From contig NZ_JAHVIA010000008.1 in assembly GCF_019801965.1 (NCBI RefSeq), positions 1 to 64,000 of the forward strand: DNA of 64,000 nucleotides, written 5' to 3'. Shown here one piece after another: positions 44,576 to 52,645 of the stretch. The notes beneath the pieces are model-generated. The model saw only the letters and a list, made by a program, of their open reading frames with translations, did not search any database and was not told the origin of the DNA. The first letter of the stretch is position 1, and every line of letters begins with the position of its first letter. This DNA is from Salipiger bermudensis (lineage in GTDB: Bacteria > Pseudomonadota > Alphaproteobacteria > Rhodobacterales > Rhodobacteraceae). The position numbers were made by a program, and so were the translations under genes.

Positions 44576-44815
44576 ATGGCTTCGGACAGACAGAACCTGC
44601 AGGATGCATTCCTTAATCACGTCCGCAAAACCAAGGTTCCGGTTACGGTTTTTCTGATAAACGGCGTCAAACTTCAGGGGGTTATCACCTGGTTTGACAA
44701 TTTCTGCGTGCTGCTGCGCCGTGATGGCCAGTCTCAGCTTGTCTACAAGCATGCGATTTCGACCATCATGCCGTCGCAGCCGATCAACCTCTATGACGGC
44801 GACGGCAACGATTGA
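44576..44815 (+). CDS. hfq: RNA chaperone Hfq
   Basis: A 79-residue Sm-like protein forming a hexamer that pairs small RNAs with mRNAs. The Sm1 motif spans the region from [20 protein letters not shown] through [10 protein letters not shown] and Sm2 is [11 protein letters not shown]. The C-terminal tail after the Sm core is very short (about 10 residues), as in Rhodobacter Hfq and unlike the long E. coli tail. The ATG at 44576 follows AAAGG. The stop overlaps the hflX start (TTGA), as expected for the conserved hfq-hflX pair. Confidence 0.98.
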   Translation: MASDRQNLQDAFLNHVRKTKVPVTVFLINGVKLQGVITWFDNFCVLLRRDGQSQLVYKHAISTIMPSQPINLYDGDGND

Positions 44816-46086
44816 AAGAACACGCAACGCATGTGACCCGCGCCTGGGTCCTGCATCCTGACATCCGCTCCGACCGGGATCGGCGCGACGCGGACATGGC
44901 GCTCGAGGAAGCCGTGGCGCTGGCCGCCGCGCTTCCCGATCTCGAGATCGTTGGCAGCGCCGTTGTGCCGCTGCGCGATCCCCATCCCGGACATCTCTTC
45001 GGCACCGGCAAGATCGAGGAACTGCGCGAGCAGATCCAGGAGGCCGAGGTCGAGCTGGTGCTGGTCGATGGCCCGGTGTCCCCGGTGCAGCAACGCAATC
45101 TCGAGAAGGAATGGAAGGTCAAGCTGCTCGACCGGACCGGCCTGATCCTCGAGATCTTCTCCGACCGCGCTGCCACCCGAGAAGGTGTTCTGCAGGTCGA
45201 GATGGCAGCGCTGAGCTACCAGCGCACAAGGCTGGTCCGGGCCTGGACCCACCTCGAACGGCAGCGCGGCGGGCTCGGCTTCGTCGGCGGCCCCGGCGAA
45301 ACCCAGATCGAGGCCGACCGGCGCGCCATCGACGAGCAGTTGGTACGGCTGCGCCGTCAGCTTGAGCGCGTGGTCAAGACCCGCGACCTGCATCGCAAGG
45401 CGCGCGCCAAGGTGCCGTTCCCGATCGTGGCGCTGGTGGGCTACACCAACGCCGGCAAGTCGACGCTCTTCAACCGGCTCACCGGGGCCGAGGTCATGGC
45501 CAAGGACATGCTCTTTGCCACGCTCGACCCGACGATGCGGGCGGTGAAGCTGCCCACCGGTATCGAGGTGATCCTGTCCGACACGGTGGGCTTCATCTCC
45601 GACCTGCCGACCGAGCTCGTCGCGGCTTTCCGCGCCACGCTCGAAGAGGTCTTGGCGGCCGACATCATCGTGCATGTGCGCGACATCTCGCACCCCAACA
45701 CCGAGGAGCAGGCCGCCGACGTGGCCGCGATCCTCGACAGTCTGGGCGTCGACGAGGAGGTGCCGCTGGTCGAGCTCTGGAACAAGACCGACCGGCTCGC
45801 CCCCGAGGAGCATGACGCGGTGCTGCAGCGCGCCGCCCGCGAGGAGCAGATCTTCGCGGTCTCCGCGATCACCGGCGAAGGGCTCGACACCATGCTCGAG
45901 GCGATCACCGAGCGGCTGCAGGGCGAGACCCTCGAGGAAGAACTGCACCTGGCCTTCGACGACGGCAAGCGGCGCTCGTGGCTGTTCAAGAAGGGCCTTG
46001 TGAAGGGCGAGGCCCAGGACGAGGACGGCTTCGTCCTCCAGGTGCGTTGGTCCGCCAAGGACCGCGCCCAGTTCGAGACCCTCTGA
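44812..46086 (+). CDS. hflX: Ribosome-splitting GTPase HflX
   Basis: A 424-residue GTPase that rescues stalled ribosomes under stress by separating the subunits. The N-terminal HflX domain contains [16 protein letters not shown] and the glycine-rich [16 protein letters not shown] hinge; the GTP-binding domain has [14 protein letters not shown] near 210, [10 protein letters not shown] for G3 and NKTD for G4. The TTG start at 44812 overlaps the hfq stop; no ATG lies in frame nearby, so the leaderless-looking coupling to hfq is probably real. Confidence 0.95.
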   Translation: MKEHATHVTRAWVLHPDIRSDRDRRDADMALEEAVALAAALPDLEIVGSAVVPLRDPHPGHLFGTGKIEELREQIQEAEVELVLVDGPVSPVQQRNLEKEWKVKLLDRTGLILEIFSDRAATREGVLQVEMAALSYQRTRLVRAWTHLERQRGGLGFVGGPGETQIEADRRAIDEQLVRLRRQLERVVKTRDLHRKARAKVPFPIVALVGYTNAGKSTLFNRLTGAEVMAKDMLFATLDPTMRAVKLPTGIEVILSDTVGFISDLPTELVAAFRATLEEVLAADIIVHVRDISHPNTEEQAADVAAILDSLGVDEEVPLVELWNKTDRLAPEEHDAVLQRAAREEQIFAVSAITGEGLDTMLEAITERLQGETLEEELHLAFDDGKRRSWLFKKGLVKGEAQDEDGFVLQVRWSAKDRAQFETL

Positions 46087-46170
46087 GACAGGGTGGGGCT
46101 GGCGCGTCGCGCGCGGCGTGCTAGCCTCGGCTCCGACAGATCAGGCAGATCAGACAGACGGAACCCGGAT

Positions 46171-47163
46171 ATGGCCGAGCACAGCCGAGCAACCGCGTGG
46201 TTCATCGACGGCCCGCGGCTGATGGCGTGGTCCGACGTGGCGACGATGATGCTGGCGGTGGCGGTGCCGCCGCTGGCCGCTGTGCTCGCCTTCGGACCGA
46301 TCGGCATGGCGGCCTTCGCCGCGGCGATGCCGGCGCATCTGGCGGCGCGCGAGGGCGGCGCACCGGTCGCATTGCTGGCGACGCTGGTCACCGGGCTCGG
46401 CGGCATGGTGGCGATCGGCGATCCGGTCATGGCGCTGATGGTGGCGGGCTGCCTCGCGGCGATGACCGCCATCGCGGCGCATCACCGGCTGGCGCGCCCG
46501 GCGATGCGGGCGCTGCTCACCTGGACGCTCTTCACCTCGCCGCTCATCCCGTCCGACAACCTGCCGCTGCTCTTCGCGATCTATCTCGGCGGCATGGTCT
46601 GGAGCCTTTCGATCACCTCGCTGGCTTCGAAGGTCGGCGTGCCCGACCCGCCGAAGCGGGTGAGCCGGGTCTACAGCTTCACCTTCGGGGTGATCTTCGG
46701 GATCGGGCTGGTGAGCGCGGTCTGGCTCGGCCAGCGCGCCTTCGGCACGCATGGCTTCTGGCTGCCGCTGACCTTCGTGATCCTGTCGATGCCGCCCTAT
46801 GGCGCGCTGTTCTCGCGCAGCCTGATCCGCACGCTGGCAACCCTGCTGGGGGCGGCGGCTTCAGTGGCGCTGACGCTGCTCACGCCGCCCGAATGGCTGA
46901 CCATCGCGCTGGCGCTCGCCTGCTTCCCCATCGCCTTCCGTTTCATCCCGCGCAGCTCCTTCGTGGGCACCGCGCTGCTCACCTTCACCATCCTCGAGAT
47001 GCTCTCGCTGATCTCCGACATCGACGTGCTGGCGGTGGAGCGGGTCGAGACGGTGATCCTCGCCAGCCTGATGACGCTCGGGCTCGGGCTGGTGGCGGCG
47101 GGCGCGCTCTTCGTTCTGAAGCGCGATGCCCTGCGCGAGATCATCGGCCGCGACCAGGGCTGA
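46171..47163 (+). CDS. FUSC-like multi-pass membrane protein
   Basis: A 330-residue inner-membrane protein with about ten hydrophobic helices. The second half resembles the FUSC (fusaric acid resistance-type) exporter family: FWLPLTFVILSMPPYGALFS followed by a basic loop and RTLATLLGAAASVALTLL, then ALACFPIAFRFIPRSSFVG. Many FUSC proteins export aromatic acids; here the large cytoplasmic domain usual in AaeB types is missing, so the assignment is to a small form and tentative. It starts at ATG 46171, 84 bases after hflX. No adaptor gene is adjacent. Confidence 0.7.
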   Translation: MAEHSRATAWFIDGPRLMAWSDVATMMLAVAVPPLAAVLAFGPIGMAAFAAAMPAHLAAREGGAPVALLATLVTGLGGMVAIGDPVMALMVAGCLAAMTAIAAHHRLARPAMRALLTWTLFTSPLIPSDNLPLLFAIYLGGMVWSLSITSLASKVGVPDPPKRVSRVYSFTFGVIFGIGLVSAVWLGQRAFGTHGFWLPLTFVILSMPPYGALFSRSLIRTLATLLGAAASVALTLLTPPEWLTIALALACFPIAFRFIPRSSFVGTALLTFTILEMLSLISDIDVLAVERVETVILASLMTLGLGLVAAGALFVLKRDALREIIGRDQG

Positions 47164-47172
47164 GCCGGGCGC

Positions 47173-48123
47173 TCAGCTGGCGAAGAGCGCCCGCTCGGGT
47201 GCGAGGAGCTGCCGCGCAGCGAGATAGCGCGCCGTCTGCCGCCGGGAGGGCTCGGGCGGGGTGTTGGCCCAGACCCCGAGCGCGAACAGCCGCTGCAGGA
47301 AGATTACCGCCTCCGGCGTGCTCCCGACCGGCCCGTAGCCCTTGGAGAGCGCCGCGGCGTGATGCTCGAGCGCCTCGGGATAGCCGGACAGTGCCAGCGC
47401 GTCGATCAGCAGCGCCACCAGGTCGCGCAGCGGCTCGTCGGGTTTGTCGTTCTCGAAATCGAGCCCCACCAGCCCGTCGTGCGTGGCGATGAGATTGGCC
47501 AGATGCAGGTCGCGATGGGTCACCGCGCGCTGCGAGGGCGTACCGCGCACGGCGCCGAACATCGCCTCGAGCCGCGCCACCTCGTCCCGGAAGGCGTCGA
47601 TCTCCGGGAAGGCACGCGCGCCGCTCTCGTGCTGCTCCAGCAGCCGGTGAAGCCAGGCGATCTGCCCCTTGGGGCGCAGCGGGTGCGCCTCTCGCGTCAG
47701 CCCGTGAAACCGCCCGATCCAGTGCCCCGCCGCCTTTAGCCGTCGCGCGGCCTCGTCCGGCGAGAGCTTTGGCAGCAGCGTCGCAAGGCTCGGTCCGTCC
47801 GCATAGGCCATGCCCACGACCCGCCGCGCTTCGTCGAAGAACAGCACCTCCGGCGCGCCCTCGGGCCAGTCCGCAATGACAGCGCGCTGCCGCGCCGCCT
47901 GGGCGCGGGCCTTCTCCGCCGAGCTCGGCGCGTAGACCTTCACCACCAGCCGCTCCTCGGGTGAGCAGGCGCAGAACACCTGCGCGCGCTGCGCCTGTTC
48001 GGTGTTCTTCAGGCAGCCCAGCCCGAAATCCACACCGGGCCGCGCCTGGGCCAGCGCCGCGCGCGCGATTGCGCGCGCATCCGCAGGCGCAAGATGGGTC
48101 TCGCCCGGTTTTTTCGTGTTCAT
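47173..48123 (-). CDS. Aminoglycoside phosphotransferase-fold protein
   Basis: A 316-residue protein with a small-molecule kinase fold. A Lys in LVVKVYAP near 61 matches the ATP-binding Lys, the catalytic loop THRDLHLANL is near 211-220, and LDFEN near 232 takes the place of the DFG motif. Members phosphorylate aminoglycosides, choline, homoserine and other small alcohols, so the substrate cannot be named. The C-terminal part is helical. The ATG at 48123 overlaps the stop of the penicillin acylase-like gene (ATGA), which suggests the two act on related compounds. Confidence 0.8.
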   Translation of the reverse strand: MNTKKPGETHLAPADARAIARAALAQARPGVDFGLGCLKNTEQAQRAQVFCACSPEERLVVKVYAPSSAEKARAQAARQRAVIADWPEGAPEVLFFDEARRVVGMAYADGPSLATLLPKLSPDEAARRLKAAGHWIGRFHGLTREAHPLRPKGQIAWLHRLLEQHESGARAFPEIDAFRDEVARLEAMFGAVRGTPSQRAVTHRDLHLANLIATHDGLVGLDFENDKPDEPLRDLVALLIDALALSGYPEALEHHAAALSKGYGPVGSTPEAVIFLQRLFALGVWANTPPEPSRRQTARYLAARQLLAPERALFAS

Positions 48124-50588
48124 TCCGGGATCAGCCGCGTCACCCCGATCGAGGCCGCCCGCGCCAGGTCGGCGTCGAGTGACATGGGGATGTATTCGCC
48201 GCGCCGCCAGAGCGTGCCGAGATCGTCGTAATGGCGCGACAGGAAATGCCCCGACTGTCCGGTCGACGAGATGAAGACCGACGAATCCGGGTCGGCGAAA
48301 TCGTAGACGCCGCGATAGGTCGCCGCGTGGATGTTGAGGAAGGGCTCCGGGTCGCGCCCGGAGGTGAGCCCGCGCTCGAGGGTGAAATCGCCGCCGCTGG
48401 TGTTTTGCCGGATGTTGACGAAATGGCGCAGCACCGGGATCTCGCCCAGCACAGAATGCGCGTGCAGCGCCTGGTGCGCGTCGCCCCAGCGCAGGCTCTC
48501 AAGCGAGCCGCCATAGGTCTCGCCGATCCACACCAGCGCGTCGTCGAGCGATTGCCGGGCGATGTCGCTGCAGGTCTCGACAACCACCGAGCGGATCACG
48601 TCGCACCAGACCGAGGCGCCGTCGACATTGCGGAACACCCGCTCGATGAACAGCGGCTCGACGTGGTTGAAGCGCTCCGCCAGCGGCCCGAGCTCGTCGC
48701 GGATCAGCCGCTCCTGCAGCGCCCGCACCCAGGCGGCATAGATCAGCGGCTCCGGCATATGCTCGTTCATCTCGCCGTTCCAGTTGGCGAGCAGGTCGAG
48801 CGCGCGCTGGCGCCGGCGCTCGGGGGTGCCGTCGGGCGCCGCTTCGCCGGTGTACCACAGGTCGCGCCCGATCAGCGGCAGCAGCGTGCGCGCCGCAGGC
48901 GAGACGGTGTCGAGCTGCGCCTCGATGAAGCTGTCACGGGTGTGCACCTGCCGCCCCTGCATCAGCTGGGTCCAGCGCTGCACGCGCTGGCTGTCGCCCC
49001 AGTCGTAGCTGACATGCAGCGGGAAGGGGCGGTCGATGATCTTGTTGTTGGTGTTGCCGACGATGCCGCCGGCGGGTTCGGTCCAGACCGGGTTGGCGGT
49101 GTCGGGCAGGGTGCCCTGCCAGCGGTTGGCCTCGATCCAGCCGGGCGAGGGCAGGCGGCCCTGGCTCTGATGTGCCGGATCGCGCGCCGGCATCGCGCCG
49201 ATGAGTTTCATGGCGATGCTGTCGCGGTCGATCAGCGTCAGCATCTGCGACGGCGCGACGAAGCGTCCGCTGCTCTCCAGCGCGTCCTCGACGCTGCCCG
49301 CGCGCATCAGCCCGATGGCGGCGCTCATCGAGCTGTCGTCTTCCGAAAGCGCCGTCCAGCTCAGGCTCACGACATGCCCCGGGGGCGTGATGGTCTCGAG
49401 ATCGAAGCGGCTGCGCGGCAGCACCGGGCCGTTCTCGGTCCAGCGCAGGGTGACGGTGACCGGCGCGTCGTCCTTGATCTCGATGATCGAGCGCCGTGTA
49501 CGGAACCGGGCCCAGCCCTCGGGGGTGCGGTACTGCTCGGAATTCTCCGGGTTCAGCTCCTCGATATGCAGGTCCTGGTCGTCGAGATAGGAGGAGGTCA
49601 GCCCCCAGGCGAGATCCTGCGAGCGCCCGAGCATCACCGCCGGCACGCCGGGGATGGTGCCGCCGATGACGCCGCCGCCGGAAAGCTGCAGCCGTGCGAG
49701 ATACCAGGTCGAGGGCGCGGTGAGGCCGAGATGCGGATCGTTGGCCAGCAGCGTGCCACCGCCGGCAGAGCGGTCGGGGGCGGCGGCGAAGGCGTTGGAG
49801 GCGCCCGCGAGCCCGCGCTCGGGCACCGGCGAGAGCGCGTCGCGCGGGGGCTCGCTGGCGGCGGCAAAGCGCGGCATGATTTGGCCGGGAAACAGGCTGG
49901 CATAGTCCGGCAGGGCGGCGGTGCCTTGCCCGGGCATGTCGGGCAGGATGTCGGCCAGCCGGTCGGGATCGGGCAGCAGCAGCGAGGTGCGGGCGCGCAG
50001 GATCTCGTCGCGGAACTGGCCCGAGAGCTGCAGCGCCATCAGCTTGATGACGGCCAGCGAATCCGCCGGCTGCCAGGGGGCCACGGGGGCGTTGAACAGG
50101 AAGAACTCCGGCGCCCCGCGCCCCAGGCTCTGGTCGTTGATCTCGGCGATGCGGGCGTTGACCCCGGCGGCATAGGCGCGCAGCGCCGCGCTGGTCTCCG
50201 CGTCCTGCACAGAGACCGAGCGGGTGGCGGCGGTGTAGAGATCGAGCCGGCGCATCAGGATGTCGGTGTCGAGCGTGCGCCGCCCGAAGACCTCGGAAAG
50301 CCGGCCCTGCGCGGTTCGCCGCATGAGCACCATCTGCCACATGCGGTCCTGCGCATGGGCGTAGCCGAGGCCGAAATAGGCGTCCGCGTCGCTGCCCGCG
50401 AAGATATGCGGCACCGCGGCGTTGTCGCGCACGATCTCGATCTCTGCCGCGGCGCCCGCCACGGCGAGATCCTTGTCATACTCGGGCAGCGAGCGCGAGG
50501 CGAGGTAATAGACCAGCAGCACCACGATCACCGACAGCATGATCGCCATCGAGGCAAATCTCAGGAGCCATCGAAAGAGTGTCGCCAT
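48120..50588 (-). CDS. Penicillin acylase family Ntn hydrolase
   Basis: An 822-residue exported amidase precursor. The N-terminal helix (about 8-30) is a signal anchor. The family precursor layout is visible: an alpha-chain region starting near 50 (IVRDNAAVPHIFAGSDADAY), then the likely self-cleavage and catalytic Ser264 in AGASNAFAAAPDRSAGG, which becomes the N-terminus of the beta chain. GGTLLANDPHLGL and TSSYLDDQDLH follow as in other members. These enzymes cleave amide bonds in penicillins, acyl-homoserine lactones or related acyl-amides. Quorum-signal cleavage is plausible in this bacterial group but unproven. It is divergent from the dehydrogenase gene at 50703 and coupled to the kinase-fold gene. 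Confidence 0.9.
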   Translation of the reverse strand: MATLFRWLLRFASMAIMLSVIVVLLVYYLASRSLPEYDKDLAVAGAAAEIEIVRDNAAVPHIFAGSDADAYFGLGYAHAQDRMWQMVLMRRTAQGRLSEVFGRRTLDTDILMRRLDLYTAATRSVSVQDAETSAALRAYAAGVNARIAEINDQSLGRGAPEFFLFNAPVAPWQPADSLAVIKLMALQLSGQFRDEILRARTSLLLPDPDRLADILPDMPGQGTAALPDYASLFPGQIMPRFAAASEPPRDALSPVPERGLAGASNAFAAAPDRSAGGGTLLANDPHLGLTAPSTWYLARLQLSGGGVIGGTIPGVPAVMLGRSQDLAWGLTSSYLDDQDLHIEELNPENSEQYRTPEGWARFRTRRSIIEIKDDAPVTVTLRWTENGPVLPRSRFDLETITPPGHVVSLSWTALSEDDSSMSAAIGLMRAGSVEDALESSGRFVAPSQMLTLIDRDSIAMKLIGAMPARDPAHQSQGRLPSPGWIEANRWQGTLPDTANPVWTEPAGGIVGNTNNKIIDRPFPLHVSYDWGDSQRVQRWTQLMQGRQVHTRDSFIEAQLDTVSPAARTLLPLIGRDLWYTGEAAPDGTPERRRQRALDLLANWNGEMNEHMPEPLIYAAWVRALQERLIRDELGPLAERFNHVEPLFIERVFRNVDGASVWCDVIRSVVVETCSDIARQSLDDALVWIGETYGGSLESLRWGDAHQALHAHSVLGEIPVLRHFVNIRQNTSGGDFTLERGLTSGRDPEPFLNIHAATYRGVYDFADPDSSVFISSTGQSGHFLSRHYDDLGTLWRRGEYIPMSLDADLARAASIGVTRLIPE

Positions 50589-50702
50589 TGGGAAAACCCC
50601 CGCTGTCCGGTTTCCGGGGGCTTAGCGCGCCGCCGCCCCCTTGCCAAGGGGCGGGGCAGCGGCGACAAAGTGCAAAGCACAGCGATAACGGGAGGTTTAC
50701 CC

Positions 50703-51575
50703 ATGGCGAAATGCGCGTTCCTGGGTCTTGGGGTGATGGGATATCCGATGGCCGGCCACATGGCGGCGGCGGGTCACGAGGTCACGGTCTATAATCGAAG
50801 CACGGCCAAGGCCGAGAAATGGCTGGCCGAGCATGGCGGTGCGATGGCCGCGACCCCGCGCGAGGCGGCGGCAGGCGCGGAGTTCGTCATGGCCTGCGTC
50901 GGCAATGACGACGACCTGCGCTCGGTCTGCCTTGGCGATGATGGCGCCTTTGCCGGCATGGGCGAAAACGCGCTCTTCGTCGATCACACCACGGTCAGCT
51001 CGATGGTGACGCAGGAGCTCTATGCCATCGCGAAGGAGCAGGGCGCGGGCTTCGTGGATGCGCCGGTCTCCGGTGGCCAGGCGGGGGCCGAGAACGGACA
51101 GCTGGTGGTGATGTGCGGCGGCGACCAGGCCGATTACGACCGCGCCGCTCCGGTGATCGACGCTTATGCCAAGCTCTGCAAGCGCATCGGCGACAGCGGC
51201 GCCGGGCAGAAATGCAAGATGGTCAACCAGATCTGCATCGCGGGCCTCGTTCAGGGCCTTTCCGAGGGGCTCGCCTTCGCCGAGAAGGCCGGCATCGATG
51301 GCCGCGCGGTGGTCGACGTGATCGGCGGTGGCGCTGCCGGCTCGTGGCAGATGGTCAACCGCTACGAGACGATGCTCGACGATCAGTTCGAGCATGGTTT
51401 CGCGGTCGACTGGATGCGCAAGGATCTCGCCATCTGCCTCGCCACCGGGGAAGAGATCGGTGCCGCCCTGCCGGTCACCGCTCTGGTCGACCAGTTCTAC
51501 AAGGATGTGCAGCAGATGGGCGGTGGCCGCTGGGACACCTCGTCGCTCATCAAGCGCCTCAAGGCCTTCGGCTGA
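50703..51575 (+). CDS. Beta-hydroxyacid dehydrogenase (3-hydroxyisobutyrate type)
   Basis: A 290-residue NAD(P)-dependent oxidoreductase. The Rossmann motif FLGLGVMGYPMAGHM opens the protein, DAPVSGGQAGAENGQL near 119-134 is the substrate-site signature, and a catalytic Lys is in GAGQKCKMVNQ near 173-176. Members oxidise 3-hydroxyisobutyrate, tartronate semialdehyde, glyoxylate or succinic semialdehyde; the exact substrate cannot be told. A GGGAGG site precedes ATG 50703. The gene stands alone, divergent from the acylase gene, with a dispersed repeat element after its stop. Confidence 0.92.
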   Translation: MAKCAFLGLGVMGYPMAGHMAAAGHEVTVYNRSTAKAEKWLAEHGGAMAATPREAAAGAEFVMACVGNDDDLRSVCLGDDGAFAGMGENALFVDHTTVSSMVTQELYAIAKEQGAGFVDAPVSGGQAGAENGQLVVMCGGDQADYDRAAPVIDAYAKLCKRIGDSGAGQKCKMVNQICIAGLVQGLSEGLAFAEKAGIDGRAVVDVIGGGAAGSWQMVNRYETMLDDQFEHGFAVDWMRKDLAICLATGEEIGAALPVTALVDQFYKDVQQMGGGRWDTSSLIKRLKAFG

Positions 51576-51588
51576 CGTCACCCTCGGA

Positions 51589-51711
51589 TGCCTCCGGCGG
51601 GGATATTTAAGGCCAGAAGAAACCAGGAGCGCCATGCCCCGTGTTTCTTCTGGCCACAAATATCCCGGGGGTAAGCGCGCCCCGGCGCGCGAAGGGGGCA
51701 GCGCCCCCTCC
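51589..51711 (+). repeat. Dispersed 3'-end element, copy 5 (two arms)
   Basis: The left arm (51589-51624) contains CCTCCGGCGGGGATATTTAA then GGCCAGAAGAAAC; the right arm (51641-51670) is GTTTCTTCTGGCCACAAATA then TCCCGGGGG. The inner parts are near-perfect inverted repeats (GGCCAGAAGAAAC against GTTTCTTCTGGCC). The usual AGGGGGCAGCGCCCCCT hairpin ends the element. It fills the gap between convergent genes with stops at 51575 and 51723. Confidence 0.85.
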
Positions 51712-51722
51712 GCCCGTCATGC

Positions 51723-52148
51723 TCACGCCAGCGTGGCGTCCATGGTGATCTCGGTGTCGAGCAGCTTCGAGATCGGGCAATTTGCCTTGGCGGTTTCGGC
51801 GGCCTTGGCGAAATCCTCCGCCGTGGCCTCCGGCACCTTCGCGGTGACGGTCAGGTGGCTCTTGGTGACCGCGAAGCCGTCGTCCTTCTTTTCCAGCGAC
51901 ACCACCGCCTTGGTCGAGATGTCGTCGGCGGTGAAGCCGGCATCGCCGAGGATCATGCTGAGCGCCATCGAGAAGCAGCTGGCATGGGCGGCAGCGATCA
52001 GCTCCTCGGGGTTGGAGCCGGGCTCGCCCTCGAAGCGCTTCTTGAAGCCGTAGTTGACCTCGTCGAGCACGCCGGACTCCGTCGAGATGGTGCCGGTGCC
52101 GTCCTTGAGGCCGCCCTTCCAGTTCGCCGATGCGGATTTGTTGATCAT
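51723..52148 (-). CDS. OsmC/Ohr-family peroxidase-like protein
   Basis: A 141-residue protein of the OsmC branch. Two reactive Cys residues are visible: one in AAAHASCFSMALS near 59 and one in ANCPISKLL near 122, the pair that reduces organic hydroperoxides with lipoylated or thiol partners. The N-terminus (SASANWKGGLKDGTGTIS) is typical of OsmC rather than Ohr. AAGGAA precedes the ATG at 52148. It is divergent from rne, and transcription ends in the repeat element shared with the dehydrogenase gene. Confidence 0.92.
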   Translation of the reverse strand: MINKSASANWKGGLKDGTGTISTESGVLDEVNYGFKKRFEGEPGSNPEELIAAAHASCFSMALSMILGDAGFTADDISTKAVVSLEKKDDGFAVTKSHLTVTAKVPEATAEDFAKAAETAKANCPISKLLDTEITMDATLA

Positions 52149-52282
52149 CTGCCGTTCCTTTCCTTCTGTCTTCCAGGGGCGCCCGATGCCGGGCAGTCTG
52201 CACCCAACGCGGCGGGGCCGGGGAAGTTGCATCACCCTGCAGCGAAGCGGCGCGCGATCTCTGCCGGTATTCACATTCCATA

Positions 52283-52312
52283 TTGTCTTTTCCACACCCC
52301 ATCCCTTATGCT
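52283..52312 (+). promoter_or_regulatory. Candidate rne promoter
   Basis: TTGTCT (52283-52288) and TATGCT (52307-52312) are 18 bases apart in a locally A/T-rich patch. Transcription from about 52319 would give a leader of about 325 bases before the rne start, in keeping with the long regulatory leader known for rne in other bacteria. Confidence 0.5.
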
Positions 52313-52319
52313 GTCGGGT

Positions 52320-52645
52320 AGGCTTCCGCGCGACGGCAGCCCCCAGAGTTTCGCTGCTCCGGCGCGTCCCCTCCAAAGGACCCGGAGCAGACCGATCGGG
52401 CCGCAAGGCCAACCGAAGACCGCCCGGACCGCCCAATGGCGACGGGCCGCAAACAGGCGCCGGACGCGACACGCGGACGAGCGTCGGAGAAGAACCGCGA
52501 TGACGCGTGCGACGCAGACGAGGCACCCGGGCGAAGGCAGATTGCCTTCCCGTGCCTGCGCGCCGCAACTCGCCCAGACAAGCCACGCCGCAACGCGCCT
52601 TCACCCGCCAGGGGAAGGCGCGCATGCGCCGTGCAGACGGACAAC
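52320..52645 (+). promoter_or_regulatory. rne: rne 5' leader with hairpins
   Basis: This interval is inferred to be the untranslated leader of rne. It holds GAAGGCA/TGCCTTC at 52533-52549 and GCGCCTTC/GAAGGCGC at about 52596-52622, then the palindrome GCGCATGCGC. In E. coli the rne leader lets RNase E cut its own mRNA; that mechanism is assumed by analogy. The ribosome binding site before ATG 52646 is weak. Confidence 0.5.
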
